The notes: generated by a model from the sequence alone, not told the origin. Counted from the stretch's first letter, positions 47,347 to 57,256 are shown. The stretch is 64,000 bases of DNA from Ornithinibacillus sp. 4-3 (GCF_040958695.1 NZ_CP162599.1:1522001-1586000); one strand, 5' to 3'. Translations and numbers: made by a program.

Positions 47347-48630
47347 ATGACAATGATTCAAGAAGAAACAATGAAGTTACAAGGTTATCATTTACATCTT
47401 GTTCCTACAAAGAAATACAAAACGATTACAGTAGTAGTCAAATTTAAAGGGATTTTAGAGCGTGAACAAATTACAAAACGTGTGCTTCTACCATATATAC
47501 TTAGAAAAGGAACAGCAAATTATCCAACAGAGAAGCTGTTTCAAGAAAAATTAAATCAACTATATGGCGCTGTACTGTCCATTGATGGGGCAAAAAAAGG
47601 GAATCAACATATTTTAAGCTTTCGCTTAGAATTCGCTAATCAAAAATATATTGCTGATGAAGCCTCAATTTTAGACGAAGCTATTCGTTTATTACATGAA
47701 GTAATTTTTTCGCCTTCTCTTGAGGGAGAAGCATTTAAACAAAAAACAGTAGAGCGTGAGAAGGAGTCATTAAAGCAAAGAATTGCTTCCATTGCAGATG
47801 ATAAAATGGCATATGCTAATCAACGTTTAATTGATGAAATGTGTGAGAACGAAAGGTTCAGCATTCATTCTAGTGGTTATATGGAGGATTTAGAGGATAT
47901 TGATGCAGAGAATATGTATGCATATTACCAATCCGTTATTCAAGAAAAGATGGATATTTATGTAGTAGGAGATATTCAAAAAGAAGCTATTGTCCATAGT
48001 ATTCGTACATCATTTGACCGAGAAAATACTTTGATAGCAACTCAAGCAATAACACCAGAAGAACATACTACAAGTGAAGTAAAAGAAGTAATAGAGAAGC
48101 AGGATGTGCAGCAGGCCAAGCTACATATTGGTTATCGAACGCACACCACATATCAAAGTGAGGATTATTTTGCTTTACAAGTCTTTAACGGCATTTTTGG
48201 CGGGTTTCCTAGCTCTAAGCTATTTATAAATGTACGTGAAAAAAATAGTTTGGCTTATTATGCTTCCTCAAGAGTTGAAAGTCATAAAGGGCTGTTATTT
48301 GTAATTAGCGGAATTGCTCCAGCAGATTATCAAAAAGCACGAGAAATTATCGAGCTCCAATTGCAAATGATGCAATCAGGTGATTTTACAGAAAATGATG
48401 TAGAAGAGACAAAAGAACAATTAATTAATCAAATATTAGAAACGCTTGACCATACACAAGGTATTGTTGAGATGTTATACCAGGAAGTAATAGGAGAGAG
48501 AGATCTTCCACCACATGCGCTTATTGAGGGAATTAAAGCTGTAACCCGAGAGGATATTATTCAGGTTGCTAATAAAATTAAGCAAGATACCGTTTATTTA
48601 CTAACAGATAAGGGTGAAGTAAATGATTAA
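47347..48630 (+). CDS. ymfF: M16 family protein without zinc motif (YmfF)
   Basis: 427 residues of the M16 fold. The H-x-x-E-H zinc motif is missing (the position reads LPYILRKGT), so it is probably the non-catalytic partner of the active subunit encoded next, as in other two-subunit M16 peptidases. ATG 47347 follows TAGGAGGAT; the open frame starts 47 codons earlier inside the repeat. Overlaps ymfH by 8 bases. Confidence 0.88.
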   Translation: MTMIQEETMKLQGYHLHLVPTKKYKTITVVVKFKGILEREQITKRVLLPYILRKGTANYPTEKLFQEKLNQLYGAVLSIDGAKKGNQHILSFRLEFANQKYIADEASILDEAIRLLHEVIFSPSLEGEAFKQKTVEREKESLKQRIASIADDKMAYANQRLIDEMCENERFSIHSSGYMEDLEDIDAENMYAYYQSVIQEKMDIYVVGDIQKEAIVHSIRTSFDRENTLIATQAITPEEHTTSEVKEVIEKQDVQQAKLHIGYRTHTTYQSEDYFALQVFNGIFGGFPSSKLFINVREKNSLAYYASSRVESHKGLLFVISGIAPADYQKAREIIELQLQMMQSGDFTENDVEETKEQLINQILETLDHTQGIVEMLYQEVIGERDLPPHALIEGIKAVTREDIIQVANKIKQDTVYLLTDKGEVND

Positions 48631-49906
48631 GAAAGTATATGATGCGATAGATGAAATAATTTATAGTAAAAAATTAGATAATGGTCTTACAGTCTTACTC
48701 TTGCCAAAAGAAGAAATGTCAAAAACCTATAGTTTATTTTCAACGAATTATGGGTCGATTGATCAGTCATTTGTTCCATACAATAGCACAGAGAAAATTA
48801 CTGTTCCAGAAGGGATAGCACATTTTTTAGAGCATAAATTATTTGAAAAAGAAGATCATGATGTATTTGCTGATTTTGGAAAGCAAGGAGCATCTGCAAA
48901 TGCATATACATCTTTTACGAATACAGCTTATTTGTTTTCTGCGACAAGCCAAATCGAACAGAATTTATTAACATTACTTGATTTTGTTCAAGATCCTTAT
49001 TTCTCTGATCAATCAGTGGAGAAAGAAAAAGGAATTATCGAGCAAGAGATTAAGATGTATGATGATCAACCTGGTTGGCAATCATTTATGGGCACAATGA
49101 GAGCAATGTACGTACATCATCCTGCAAATATTGATATTGCTGGAACAGCTGATTCGATTAAAACAATCACGAAAGAGGATTTATATACTTGTTATCACAC
49201 CTTTTACCATCCACAAAACATGACCTTATTTGTTGCAGGTAATTTTAATCCTGAAGAGATTATGCATTTAATTGAGGAAAATCAAAGTAAAAAAGAATTT
49301 CCAAAGGCAAAAGAAATCGAGCGATTTTTCCCTGAAGAGCCATCTCAAGTAGCAACAGAAGAATTAGTTGTTCCATTACCTGTATCTATTCCAAAATGTA
49401 CAGTTGGTATTAAAGAATTGACAAGGGAATTAAGTAAAGAGGAATTTCTTTTTCGTGAGCTGATGTTAGAGATTGTTCTCGATCATTATTTTTCTAAAGG
49501 AGGCTCCTTTTATCAAACGCTTTATGATGAGCAACTGATTGATAGCAGCTTTGGCTGTAGTGCGACATTAGAGCGTGGATTTGGTTACACGATGATTAGT
49601 GGAGATACAAGTCGACCAGATGACTTTGCAAATAAGGTAAAAGAATTATTATTGCAAACAAAAACCGATGTATTAACAGCAGAAGAGTTAGAAATACTGA
49701 AGAAAAAGAAAATTGGGCAACTCTTAAGTGGCATGAATTCTTTGGAATTTATTGCGAATCAATATACACATTATTATCAGTTTGACATTGATTTATTTGA
49801 GATGATTCCATCTATTCAAGAAATCACCTTAGAAGCAGCTAATAATTTCTTACAGAATTGGATTGATGAGGAACGCTTAACTGTATGTAAAGTAATGGAA
49901 AAGTAG
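48623..49906 (+). CDS. ymfH: M16 family zinc peptidase (YmfH)
   Basis: 427 residues with intact HFLEH (IAHFLEHKLFE, about residues 71-75) and the downstream EQEIKMYDDQPG Glu. The catalytic partner of ymfF, same length, coupled by overlap. In B. subtilis the ymfF-ymfH pair is involved in peptide processing of uncertain identity. Confidence 0.9.
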   Translation: MIKKVYDAIDEIIYSKKLDNGLTVLLLPKEEMSKTYSLFSTNYGSIDQSFVPYNSTEKITVPEGIAHFLEHKLFEKEDHDVFADFGKQGASANAYTSFTNTAYLFSATSQIEQNLLTLLDFVQDPYFSDQSVEKEKGIIEQEIKMYDDQPGWQSFMGTMRAMYVHHPANIDIAGTADSIKTITKEDLYTCYHTFYHPQNMTLFVAGNFNPEEIMHLIEENQSKKEFPKAKEIERFFPEEPSQVATEELVVPLPVSIPKCTVGIKELTRELSKEEFLFRELMLEIVLDHYFSKGGSFYQTLYDEQLIDSSFGCSATLERGFGYTMISGDTSRPDDFANKVKELLLQTKTDVLTAEELEILKKKKIGQLLSGMNSLEFIANQYTHYYQFDIDLFEMIPSIQEITLEAANNFLQNWIDEERLTVCKVMEK

Positions 49907-49914
49907 GGTTTCTT

Positions 49915-50625
49915 ATGAAAAAAAGAAATATATTAATCATAGGGGCGAGCGGGGATATTGGTTTATCCATTGCAAATAAGTTATTAGAGCAAGGATACCA
50001 GCTTATCTTACATTATTATTCCAATTCAGCTGTTATCGAAGAATTATTTAAACATGAACAGGTGCTTGCCAGTATACAAGCAAATTTATCGAAGGAAGAA
50101 GAAATTAAGTTATTTCTAAAACAACTTGCTTTTCCAGTAGATGGAGTAGTCTTTGCTAGCGGTAAAGCACAATTTGGTCTTTTCCAGGATGCATCAGAAG
50201 AAATATTAGATGAAATGCTGACTCTTCATGTAAAAGCTCCTTGGATGATTACACAGCATGTACTACCAAGTATGATTCAAGAACAATACGGTAAAATTAT
50301 TTTTATTTCTTCTATCTGGGGAACAGTAGGTGCGAGCTATGAAGTAATTTATTCAACTGTCAAAGGAGCTCAAAATAGTTTTGTAAAAGCTTTAGCAAAA
50401 GAAGTTGCTCCAAGTAGTATATCTGTAAACGCAATTAGTCCTGGGTTCATTGATACTAAAATGAATAATCATCTTACAGAAGATGAAAAAGAAGCTATCC
50501 TTGCAGACATTCCAATGCAACGTGCTGGAAAAGCAGAAGAGATTGCAAATACAGTAAATTTTTTATTGGGAGACCAGGCAAATTATATTCAAGGTGAAAT
50601 AATTCATATCACTGGTGGCTGGTAA
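49915..50625 (+). CDS. ymfI: SDR-family oxidoreductase (YmfI)
   Basis: 236 residues, short-chain dehydrogenase/reductase. N-terminal GASGDIGLSIA cofactor loop, active-site Ser in FISSIWG and the Tyr-x3-Lys motif in VIYSTVKGAQ, then SVNAISPGFIDT. Substrate unknown; FabG-like. Located 8 bases after ymfH, thus co-transcribed. Confidence 0.9.
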   Translation: MKKRNILIIGASGDIGLSIANKLLEQGYQLILHYYSNSAVIEELFKHEQVLASIQANLSKEEEIKLFLKQLAFPVDGVVFASGKAQFGLFQDASEEILDEMLTLHVKAPWMITQHVLPSMIQEQYGKIIFISSIWGTVGASYEVIYSTVKGAQNSFVKALAKEVAPSSISVNAISPGFIDTKMNNHLTEDEKEAILADIPMQRAGKAEEIANTVNFLLGDQANYIQGEIIHITGGW

Positions 50626-50703
50626 GACAAATTATTCCTTTCTATCGTATAAATTTTGTGAAATACAGAATACTAAGCTTGAAAACGATAGGAGGTATGA
50701 AAG

Positions 50704-50961
50704 ATGTCTGTACTAGATAATTTCGAAACATGGAAAGACTTCTTAGCAAATCGACTTGGTGATGCTCTTCAACAAGGATTAGGGGAAGAGACAATCACAA
50801 ACCTCGCTTATGAGGTTGGGGATTATTTAGCTAGCAACGTAGAAGCGAAAAATCCTGAAGAAGCAATGCTAAGAGAGTTATGGAATGCGGCATCAGAAGA
50901 AGAACAACATGCAATAGCCAGTACAATGGTAAAATTAGTTCAAGATAAAAGAAAAGCGTAA
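50704..50961 (+). CDS. ymfJ: DUF3243 family protein (YmfJ)
   Basis: 85 residues, all-helical: MSVLDNFETWKDFLANRLGD, then VGDYLASNVEAKNPEE and EEEQHAIASTMVKLVQ. This is the YmfJ/DUF3243 family, conserved but uncharacterised. AGGAGG precedes the ATG. Followed by a terminator. In B. subtilis ymfK comes next; here only non-coding sequence is found. Confidence 0.85.
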   Translation: MSVLDNFETWKDFLANRLGDALQQGLGEETITNLAYEVGDYLASNVEAKNPEEAMLRELWNAASEEEQHAIASTMVKLVQDKRKA

Positions 50962-50970
50962 TTCTAGGCA

Positions 50971-51004
50971 GGGCTACAATAAAATATTGTAGCTCTTTCT
51001 TTTA
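50971..51004 (+). terminator. Terminator after ymfJ
   Basis: GGGCTACAATA (50971-50981) pairs with TATTGTAGCTC (50985-50995), followed by TTTCTTTT. Confidence 0.8.
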
Positions 51005-51334
51005 TGGCAAAAGCGGAGAGCTAAGCATTTGTATTATATACAATGATATCTGAACATAATTTATTATCCTAAAATCTTTACATTTTCTAAACGAGAAATA
51101 TGGATACATTTTCTCTTAAAAAGCTCAATAATTAATTATAAAAGCACATTGCTTTTATGTATTTCTTTATGTAACATGTAACATAGGTATGCAACCATAT
51201 TTGTATATAATTTAATGATTATTTAAAATACTTTTTTAAAGATGATAATTTTTTGATGGGATGAAGAAAATCCATAGATAATAAATAATTAAGAAGAATG
51301 AATAAATAGAATTGGAATATATATGAGTATATAT

Positions 51335-51490
51335 TAGCGAAGCAAAAGGTTTAGTGAGAACTTCGACGTTATCAAAAAGCACAAGGCACACGTTGCAGGA
51401 GCAAGAATGGACATCCTGTAAAAAACCGAGCTTAGTCGATAAAAGTGCTGTGAAGGCAATCTGGCGCCTATTGGGCCTGGCTTGCTAATT
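51335..51490 (-). repeat. Degenerate mosaic repeat region between ymfJ and rodZ
   Basis: A GC-richer patch in an AT-rich 570-base gap. Parts (AGCT-AAAGTGC-GCGCCT-GG-CTTG in that order, 51430-51487) resemble, in inverted orientation, the insert in family A copy 2 (43375-43425), and GACATCCTGT is shared with several elements. No gene was found in 50962-51528; the left half of the gap is plain AT-rich sequence. Confidence 0.4.
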
Positions 51491-51531
51491 TTCTTTAGAT
51501 AAATTGAAATGAAGCTGGAAGGTGTTGAATG

Positions 51532-52404
51532 ATGGAGGTAGGAAATGTTTTAAAGGAGGCAAGAATCGCTAAAGGTCTCTCTTTAGAAGAAATACAAGAA
51601 CAAACAAAAATTCAAAAACGTTATCTTCTTGCTGTAGAAGAGGATAATTTACATTTATTGCCCGGAAAATTTTATGCAAGAGCATTTATTAGAGAATATG
51701 CTTTAGCAGTTGATCTTAATCCAGATGATTTGCTTGGAGAAGCTGAAATAGAAGTGCCGAAAGAGATTACTAAAAATAATGTTACCTATTCACGTATGTG
51801 GTCAAGAAAGGTAAATTCTCAGACGAAAAACACGTCTTCCTTTTCTTTTGTTCCACTATTTATTGTAGTGTTATTAATTATTGGTATTATATTTGTTGCG
51901 ATTACCCTGTATCAAAAAGCAATGAATGATGACGCTGATCCAATTGATCCAGATAATAGTAATGGTTTTATTAGGGATAATACAAGTGATGATACAAATG
52001 ATTCAGATGATGTAGATGCTGATACAGAAGAACCTGAAGAGGAACCGGAGGAAGAACCAGAAGAAACTAATCCTGAATTTGAGTTAATTGATCAGCAAAC
52101 AGGAAGAAATACGACTTCAACTTATGAGCTGAAAAATGCAGGAGATCAAATTACACTAGAATTGAGCTCTACTGGTGAAACTTGGTTGGATGTCCAAGAC
52201 AGTGATGGAACATCTATCTATACAGGCACATTAACAGAAAGTGAATCACCTCTTGAATTTGATATTTCGGATGAGGAAAAAGTATATATTCGAACAGGTT
52301 ATGCAGAGGCATTAGGTATCACAGTAAATGATACTCCGCTTGATATTGAAACTCCACCTAGTGTCCAAATTTTTTGGATTCATTTACAAGAAGGAGTAGA
52401 ATAA
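51532..52404 (+). CDS. rodZ: RodZ-type helix-turn-helix membrane protein (YmfM)
   Basis: About 290 residues. Cytoplasmic HTH_25 domain (VLKEARIAKGLSLEEIQEQT), one transmembrane helix (~103-126, FVPLFIVVLLIIGIIFVAIT), an Asp/Glu-rich linker (~135-185) and an extracytoplasmic DUF4115 beta domain. RodZ links MreB to the cell-wall elongation machinery. ATG 51532 or 51529 (MM) both fit GGAAGGTG; 51532 has better spacing. Upstream of pgsA as in B. subtilis. Confidence 0.88.
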   Translation: MEVGNVLKEARIAKGLSLEEIQEQTKIQKRYLLAVEEDNLHLLPGKFYARAFIREYALAVDLNPDDLLGEAEIEVPKEITKNNVTYSRMWSRKVNSQTKNTSSFSFVPLFIVVLLIIGIIFVAITLYQKAMNDDADPIDPDNSNGFIRDNTSDDTNDSDDVDADTEEPEEEPEEEPEETNPEFELIDQQTGRNTTSTYELKNAGDQITLELSSTGETWLDVQDSDGTSIYTGTLTESESPLEFDISDEEKVYIRTGYAEALGITVNDTPLDIETPPSVQIFWIHLQEGVE

Positions 52405-52507
52405 AGAAGATTAGCGTTAGATGAAGTTTTTAGATTTCATCTAGAATTAAGTCTTATTTATTTCTAAGTTGGAGTAAGGAGTTTTAGAAATACAAAGTTA
52501 AATAGTT

Positions 52508-52546
52508 AAAGCCTTTCCTTATCACATGGAGGAGGGCTTTTCTTTC
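52508..52546 (+). terminator. Terminator between rodZ and pgsA
   Basis: AAAGCCTTTCC (52508-52518) pairs with GGAGGAGGGCTTT (52528-52540), imperfect, followed by TCTTTCCC. The pgsA ribosome binding site AGGAGG lies separately after it. Confidence 0.65.
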
Positions 52547-52566
52547 CCATATAGGAGGTACAATTG

Positions 52567-53145
52567 ATGAATATCCCAAATCGAATTACAGTTTTTAGAA
52601 TTCTTTTAATCCCAGTATTTATTTTATTATATACGGTTCCATTTAATTGGGGAGAATGGGCTATTGGTGATCAGACATTGCCAATTGCTCATTTTATTGG
52701 TGCTTTAATCTTTATCTTTGCAGCAGGAACAGATTGGTTAGATGGTTATTACGCTAGAAAATATAATCTAGTAACGAATTTGGGTAAATTTTTAGATCCA
52801 CTAGCAGATAAATTACTTGTATCTGCAGCTTTTATTTTATTAGTTGAAATTGGACTTGCTCCTGCTTGGGTAGTTATTGTAATTATTAGTAGAGAATTAG
52901 CTGTTACAGGTTTACGACTTGTTGCAGCAGGTGAAGGAATTGTCCTTGCGGCTGGGAATATGGGTAAATTAAAAACCGTTACTCAATTATTAGCTATTGC
53001 TTTACTGTTATTAAAAAACTTTCCATTCGAGTATATTAACTTCCCGCTTGGAACAATCATGCTATATATCGCATTATTCTTTACAGTAGTTTCTGGAGTC
53101 GATTATTTTATTAAAAACTGGCATGTCATGAGGGATTCAAAATGA
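52567..53145 (+). CDS. pgsA: CDP-diacylglycerol-glycerol-3-phosphate 3-phosphatidyltransferase
   Basis: 192 residues, integral membrane enzyme making phosphatidylglycerol phosphate. The CDP-alcohol motif is complete: DWLDGYYARKYN followed by GKFLDPLADK. ATG 52567 follows AGGAGGT with 6 bases; a TTG at 52564 is closer than ideal. Uses the CDP-diacylglycerol made by CdsA (10261). The last 4 bases overlap cinA. Confidence 0.95.
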   Translation: MNIPNRITVFRILLIPVFILLYTVPFNWGEWAIGDQTLPIAHFIGALIFIFAAGTDWLDGYYARKYNLVTNLGKFLDPLADKLLVSAAFILLVEIGLAPAWVVIVIISRELAVTGLRLVAAGEGIVLAAGNMGKLKTVTQLLAIALLLLKNFPFEYINFPLGTIMLYIALFFTVVSGVDYFIKNWHVMRDSK

Positions 53146-54389
53146 GACAAATAAACTGTGAAATTATTGCTGTTGGTACAGAATTACTATTAGGGCAAAT
53201 TGCTAATACAAATGCAAAATGGCTTTCGGAACAATTAGCAGTATATGGGATCAATACGTTTTATCATACGGTTGTTGGCGATAATCTATTTCGTGTAGAG
53301 GAAGTATTTCGTCAAGCCCAACAGCGCTCAGATGTGATTATTGTTTCTGGTGGTCTTGGTCCAACAGATGATGATTTAACAAGAGAAGCATTTCAACAGC
53401 TTACTAACTTTGAATTAGTGGAAGACAAGGAGTCAATGGATAAAATTGAAGATTTCTTTGTTAAACAAAATCTTGAGATGACTCCTAATAATAGACGCCA
53501 GGCAAGAGTTTTTGCTAATGCTGAAGTATTGCAAAATCGGGTTGGAATGGCTCCTGGGATGCGAGTTATATTTGACGATAAGATCTGGTTTTTTCTACCA
53601 GGTGTACCAAGGGAAATGAAGCAATTAGCATTAGATGGTGTTTTTCCTTATTTAGTAAGCCAATTAGACGCTCAGGTAACCATTCAATCTATGGTTTTAA
53701 AATTTATTGGTATTGGTGAATCGGAGCTAGAACATAAATTACAAGATTTAATTCGTGGACAAAACAACCCAACCATTGCGCCACTTGCTCAAAAAGAAGG
53801 GGTTGTCATTCGATTAACTGCGAAGGAACAAACAGCAGATCAAGCAAGAGCATTACTAGAGGATACGAAGGAAAAAATTCTTGAAAAAGTTGGTCAATAT
53901 TTTTACGGACTTGACAATCAAACACTTGAGGAAAGATTATATTTAAAATTAAAATCACAGAATAAACGTCTTGCTGCCGCGGAGAGCCTAACTGGTGGTA
54001 TGTTTACAGAAAAATTGGTTTCTATTATCGGTGCATCAGATGTTTGTTTAGGTGGGATTGTTTGTTATGATACAAGTGTGAAAAGAAATGTACTAAAGAT
54101 TCCTGCTGAAATTATTGATAATCAAGGTGTAGTAAGTGAGGAATGTGCCCTAGCAATGGCCAAAAATGTTTCAGAAATACTAAATTCTGATATTGGCATT
54201 AGTTTTACAGGTGTAGCAGGGCCAACCACTATAGATGGACACCCTGTAGGTACGGTATATATTAGTATTTATCAAAAAGACGGTAAGCAGCTTACAGAAA
54301 AATTTGTATTTCAAGGCGATAGATTTGCTGTCCGTAGGCGTTCTATGTTAAAAGGATACGAGCTTCTATTAAACTTTTTAAATTCGTAA
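53142..54389 (+). CDS. cinA: CinA-like competence/damage-inducible protein
   Basis: 415 residues. N-terminal MoCF-like domain (IIAVGTELLLGQIANTNAKW; IVSGGLGPTDDDLTR) and C-terminal CinA domain (AAAESLTGGMFTEKLVSIIG; SFTGVAGPT), the latter related to NMN deamidase. Located before recA as in Bacillus and Streptococcus, where the two may be co-induced in competence. Confidence 0.94.
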   Translation: MRQINCEIIAVGTELLLGQIANTNAKWLSEQLAVYGINTFYHTVVGDNLFRVEEVFRQAQQRSDVIIVSGGLGPTDDDLTREAFQQLTNFELVEDKESMDKIEDFFVKQNLEMTPNNRRQARVFANAEVLQNRVGMAPGMRVIFDDKIWFFLPGVPREMKQLALDGVFPYLVSQLDAQVTIQSMVLKFIGIGESELEHKLQDLIRGQNNPTIAPLAQKEGVVIRLTAKEQTADQARALLEDTKEKILEKVGQYFYGLDNQTLEERLYLKLKSQNKRLAAAESLTGGMFTEKLVSIIGASDVCLGGIVCYDTSVKRNVLKIPAEIIDNQGVVSEECALAMAKNVSEILNSDIGISFTGVAGPTTIDGHPVGTVYISIYQKDGKQLTEKFVFQGDRFAVRRRSMLKGYELLLNFLNS

Positions 54390-54472
54390 TTTGATCATGC
54401 TTGTCATAGAGAAAATTAAATTTTTACATAGGTATTTTTTATTTTTCATATAAATGTTAATACGAAAAAATA

Positions 54473-54523
54473 AGAACATTCATTCGCATTTTTGTTGGCA
54501 AAAGGGAATAAAAGGTGTATGAT
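54473..54523 (+). promoter_or_regulatory. recA promoter with LexA-box-like site
   Basis: TTGGCA (54495-54500) and TATGAT (54518-54523) at 17-base spacing form a good sigma-A promoter. AGAACATTCATTCG (54473-54486) just upstream matches eight of the ten fixed positions of the Gram-positive LexA/DinR box CGAAC-N4-GTTCG. SOS control of recA is the expectation. Confidence 0.65.
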
Positions 54524-54554
54524 ATACATAGTTAATTGAAGGAGGTTTTACACT

Positions 54555-55598
54555 TTGAGTGATAGAAAACAAGCTTTAGACATGGCGTTAAGACAAATAG
54601 AGAAACAATTTGGTAAAGGATCAGTTATGAAACTTGGTGAAGATGCAGAACGAAAAATCGCAACCATCCCAAGTGGATCCTTGGCTTTAGATATTGCATT
54701 AGGAATAGGTGGGTATCCTAAGGGACGTGTAATTGAAATTTATGGACCAGAATCTTCTGGTAAAACAACGGTGGCCCTCCATGCGATTGCGGAAGCGCAG
54801 AAAAATGGTGGACAAGTTGCTTTTATTGATGCAGAGCACGCACTTGATCCTAAATATGCAAGAGCGCTTGGAGTGAATATAGATGAGTTATTATTATCAC
54901 AGCCAGATACTGGAGAGCAAGCATTAGAGATTTCAGAAGCTCTAGTACGAAGCGGTGCTATTGATATTATCGTAATTGACTCTGTAGCAGCACTTGTGCC
55001 AAAAGCAGAGATTGAAGGAGAAATGGGCGATGCACATGTTGGTTTACAAGCTCGTCTAATGTCCCAAGCATTAAGAAAATTATCTGGTGCGATTAATAAA
55101 TCAAATACCATTGCTATTTTTATCAACCAAATTCGTGAAAAAGTAGGAATCATGTTTGGTAACCCTGAAACAACACCGGGTGGAAGAGCCCTAAAATTCT
55201 ACTCTTCCGTTCGTTTAGAAGTAAGAAGAGCTGAAACTATTAAGCAAGGAAATGACATGGTAGGTAATAAAACAAGAATTAAAGTTGTAAAAAATAAAGT
55301 AGCTCCACCATTTACTCAAGCTCTTGTTGATATCATGTATGGTGAAGGAATCTCTAAAGAGGGAGAGATTTTAGATATTGGTTCAGAATTAGATATTGTT
55401 GAGAAGAGTGGAGCTTGGTATTCTTATGAAGGCGAAAGACTTGGACAAGGTCGTGAGAATGCAAAACAATTTTTACGGGAAAATGAAGCCGTAATGAATA
55501 CAATCCATCAAGCAATTAGAGCCCATTATAAATTAGATGAAGTAGAAACAGCAGATGTTCGTGAAGAAGTTCCTGAACAAGATGCTTTAGATTTATAA
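54555..55598 (+). CDS. recA: Recombinase RecA
   Basis: 347 residues. Walker [10 protein letters not shown] (64-72), the [20 protein letters not shown] start, the [19 protein letters not shown] loop L1 and [20 protein letters not shown] loop L2. Start is TTG with GGAGG 9 bases upstream; it gives the usual MSDRKQALD start. Terminator follows. Confidence 0.98.
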   Translation: MSDRKQALDMALRQIEKQFGKGSVMKLGEDAERKIATIPSGSLALDIALGIGGYPKGRVIEIYGPESSGKTTVALHAIAEAQKNGGQVAFIDAEHALDPKYARALGVNIDELLLSQPDTGEQALEISEALVRSGAIDIIVIDSVAALVPKAEIEGEMGDAHVGLQARLMSQALRKLSGAINKSNTIAIFINQIREKVGIMFGNPETTPGGRALKFYSSVRLEVRRAETIKQGNDMVGNKTRIKVVKNKVAPPFTQALVDIMYGEGISKEGEILDIGSELDIVEKSGAWYSYEGERLGQGRENAKQFLRENEAVMNTIHQAIRAHYKLDEVETADVREEVPEQDALDL

Positions 55599-55616
55599 AA
55601 TCTTGAATTTGAAAAT

Positions 55617-55664
55617 GAAGCAGACAATCTGTATTTTGGCAGACTGACTGTTTCATTTTTTTCT
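55617..55664 (+). terminator. Terminator after recA
   Basis: GAAGCAGACAATCTG (55617-55631) pairs with CAGACTGACTGTTTC (55640-55654), a few mismatches, then a T-rich tract. Confidence 0.8.
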
Positions 55665-55801
55665 TTTAATAAGTTTTATTGTTATATGATAAGGTAATAA
55701 TAGTTCTAAAAAGGGAGAAAGAAAATAGTTAAAAAAGAAGAAACAGGGTCATATCTTAAGTTTACAGCATTGATTAAACAGAAGTTTGGAGTGAGAAGAT
55801 C

Positions 55802-56923
55802 ATGAAATTTAGAAATATATTTTTCCTATTGCTTATTTTCGGCGTACTATGGTATATCTACGCTGATCATTATAAACAAGATGGCGTGACCGGTGTATGG
55901 AATGGGATGAAACAAGATTTTTATGATATTCGTGATAGTGAATTCTTTCATACCTCAATGGAATATGCTAATGATTCTATTGGACGGATAAGCAACTTTA
56001 TTTCTGACCAAATTTCAAAGGATGAAAAGAATCCTGTAGCTCCCAAACCTGAATTACAAACACCACTAGAACAAACCTTTTCCATTCATAATATTGAAAT
56101 AGCAGAAGAAAAAGCAGATGTAGAATCAAACCTTCCAGAGAACACGAGAATAACTGCGAATGAGTATAATAGAGATTGGCATACATATCATGAGCATTAT
56201 CAGAACTTTGTAATGGTTGCTTATGATGCAGAGGATAAAGTATCTGGTTTATTTACAAATCAAGATTTATTAAGCTCTAAGGATGGAATTACATTGAGTA
56301 ATACAAAACAAGAAGTAAGAGAAATGTATGGAGAGCCGATTCAATCGATACAAAAAGGAATGACACGTTATCGACTTAATGAAAATGAAGAGCAGGATAC
56401 TTTTAAAGTTGATGGGAACTACGTTACTTTCTTTTATGATAAGCATCAAGGTGAACAAATTGCGGCTATTCAAATTATCTCAGAAGAAATGGAAGCAGAA
56501 AAGAAATCGTATTATGGAGAAACAAATGCAGAAATTGCGCAAGGATTTGAGTATCAATTGTTTGACTTAACGAATGCGGCTAGAGCTAAATTTGATAAAA
56601 GGATACTCGATTGGTATGAACCAGCTCAGTCAACAGCTCGTAATCATAGTCTAGACATGGCTTCACATAATTATTTTAGTCATGATAATTTAGAAGGTTT
56701 ATCTCCATTTGACCGATTAACAAATGATGGTATCTCCTATAGAGCAGCAGGAGAAAACTTGGCGATGGGGCAGTCAAGTAGTATTTATGCACATCAAGGG
56801 CTAATGAATTCAGAAAATCATCGAAAAAATATTCTACATGATGATTTCCGATTAATGGCAGTAGGTGTTGCACAGCATGAAGATGGTCAACCTTATTATA
56901 CAGAAGCTTATTTAACTCAATGA
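55802..56923 (+). CDS. CAP-domain (SCP/PR1) extracytoplasmic protein, YlbC-like
   Basis: 373 residues. N-terminal membrane anchor (residues ~5-21), a spacer, a CAP-associated N-terminal domain (~120-230; the LSNTKQEVREMYGEPIQSIQ segment) and a C-terminal CAP domain (~245-370) with the family His/Glu pattern: NHSLDMASHNYFSHDN, AGENLAMG and MNSENHRKNILH. CAP proteins of Bacilli are secreted or surface proteins, often linked to sporulation or germination, with unclear activity. In B. subtilis pbpX lies between recA and rny, so this gene differs from that order. Confidence 0.85.
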   Translation: MKFRNIFFLLLIFGVLWYIYADHYKQDGVTGVWNGMKQDFYDIRDSEFFHTSMEYANDSIGRISNFISDQISKDEKNPVAPKPELQTPLEQTFSIHNIEIAEEKADVESNLPENTRITANEYNRDWHTYHEHYQNFVMVAYDAEDKVSGLFTNQDLLSSKDGITLSNTKQEVREMYGEPIQSIQKGMTRYRLNENEEQDTFKVDGNYVTFFYDKHQGEQIAAIQIISEEMEAEKKSYYGETNAEIAQGFEYQLFDLTNAARAKFDKRILDWYEPAQSTARNHSLDMASHNYFSHDNLEGLSPFDRLTNDGISYRAAGENLAMGQSSSIYAHQGLMNSENHRKNILHDDFRLMAVGVAQHEDGQPYYTEAYLTQ

Positions 56924-56988
56924 TTGAAGGTTTCGTCTATTGGTCAAATTGAGGAAATAGATAAAATGCATAAATTAATTCTTGTTTC

Positions 56989-57256
56989 AGAGCTAGCCAT
57001 GTCCAGCGCAGAGCGCCAAAAACTAAGAGATTTCACGTCACACCCTACAATAAGTCAACATCGGCTCTGTTTTATAAGGAGGCCCAACTAAAACCAGGCT
57101 AAAGCCTAACGTTGGATACCCCTAAAGGGGCATGTTTCCTTTATCTCGGTTGTGCCGCTCCAATCTCTACGTTTTTACGACGCATAGGATGTGCTAGTGC
57201 AGGACGTTGTGCTCGTGACGTCACGTTTTTAGTCTGTAAGGGCGCTCTGCGCTTTT
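56989..57256 (+). repeat. Mosaic intergenic repeat, family A copy 4 (most complete)
   Basis: About 268 bases with the inverted ends GAGCGCC and GGCGCTC, and all modules in order: CGCCAAAAACTAAGAGAT, ACCCTACAATAAGTCAACAT, CCAACTAAAACCAGGCTAAA, TTTCCTTTATCTCGGTTGTG, CCAATCTCTACG, GACGCATAGGATGTGCTAGT, CTCTGCGCTTTT. It lies between the CAP gene and rny. The rest of that 518-base gap (57257-57441) is AT-rich promoter region for rny. Best reference copy for defining the family. Confidence 0.85.

Noticed and set aside
54740..55153. A 137-codon minus-strand open frame inside recA
   Set aside because: Antisense to conserved recA codons, no start signal.
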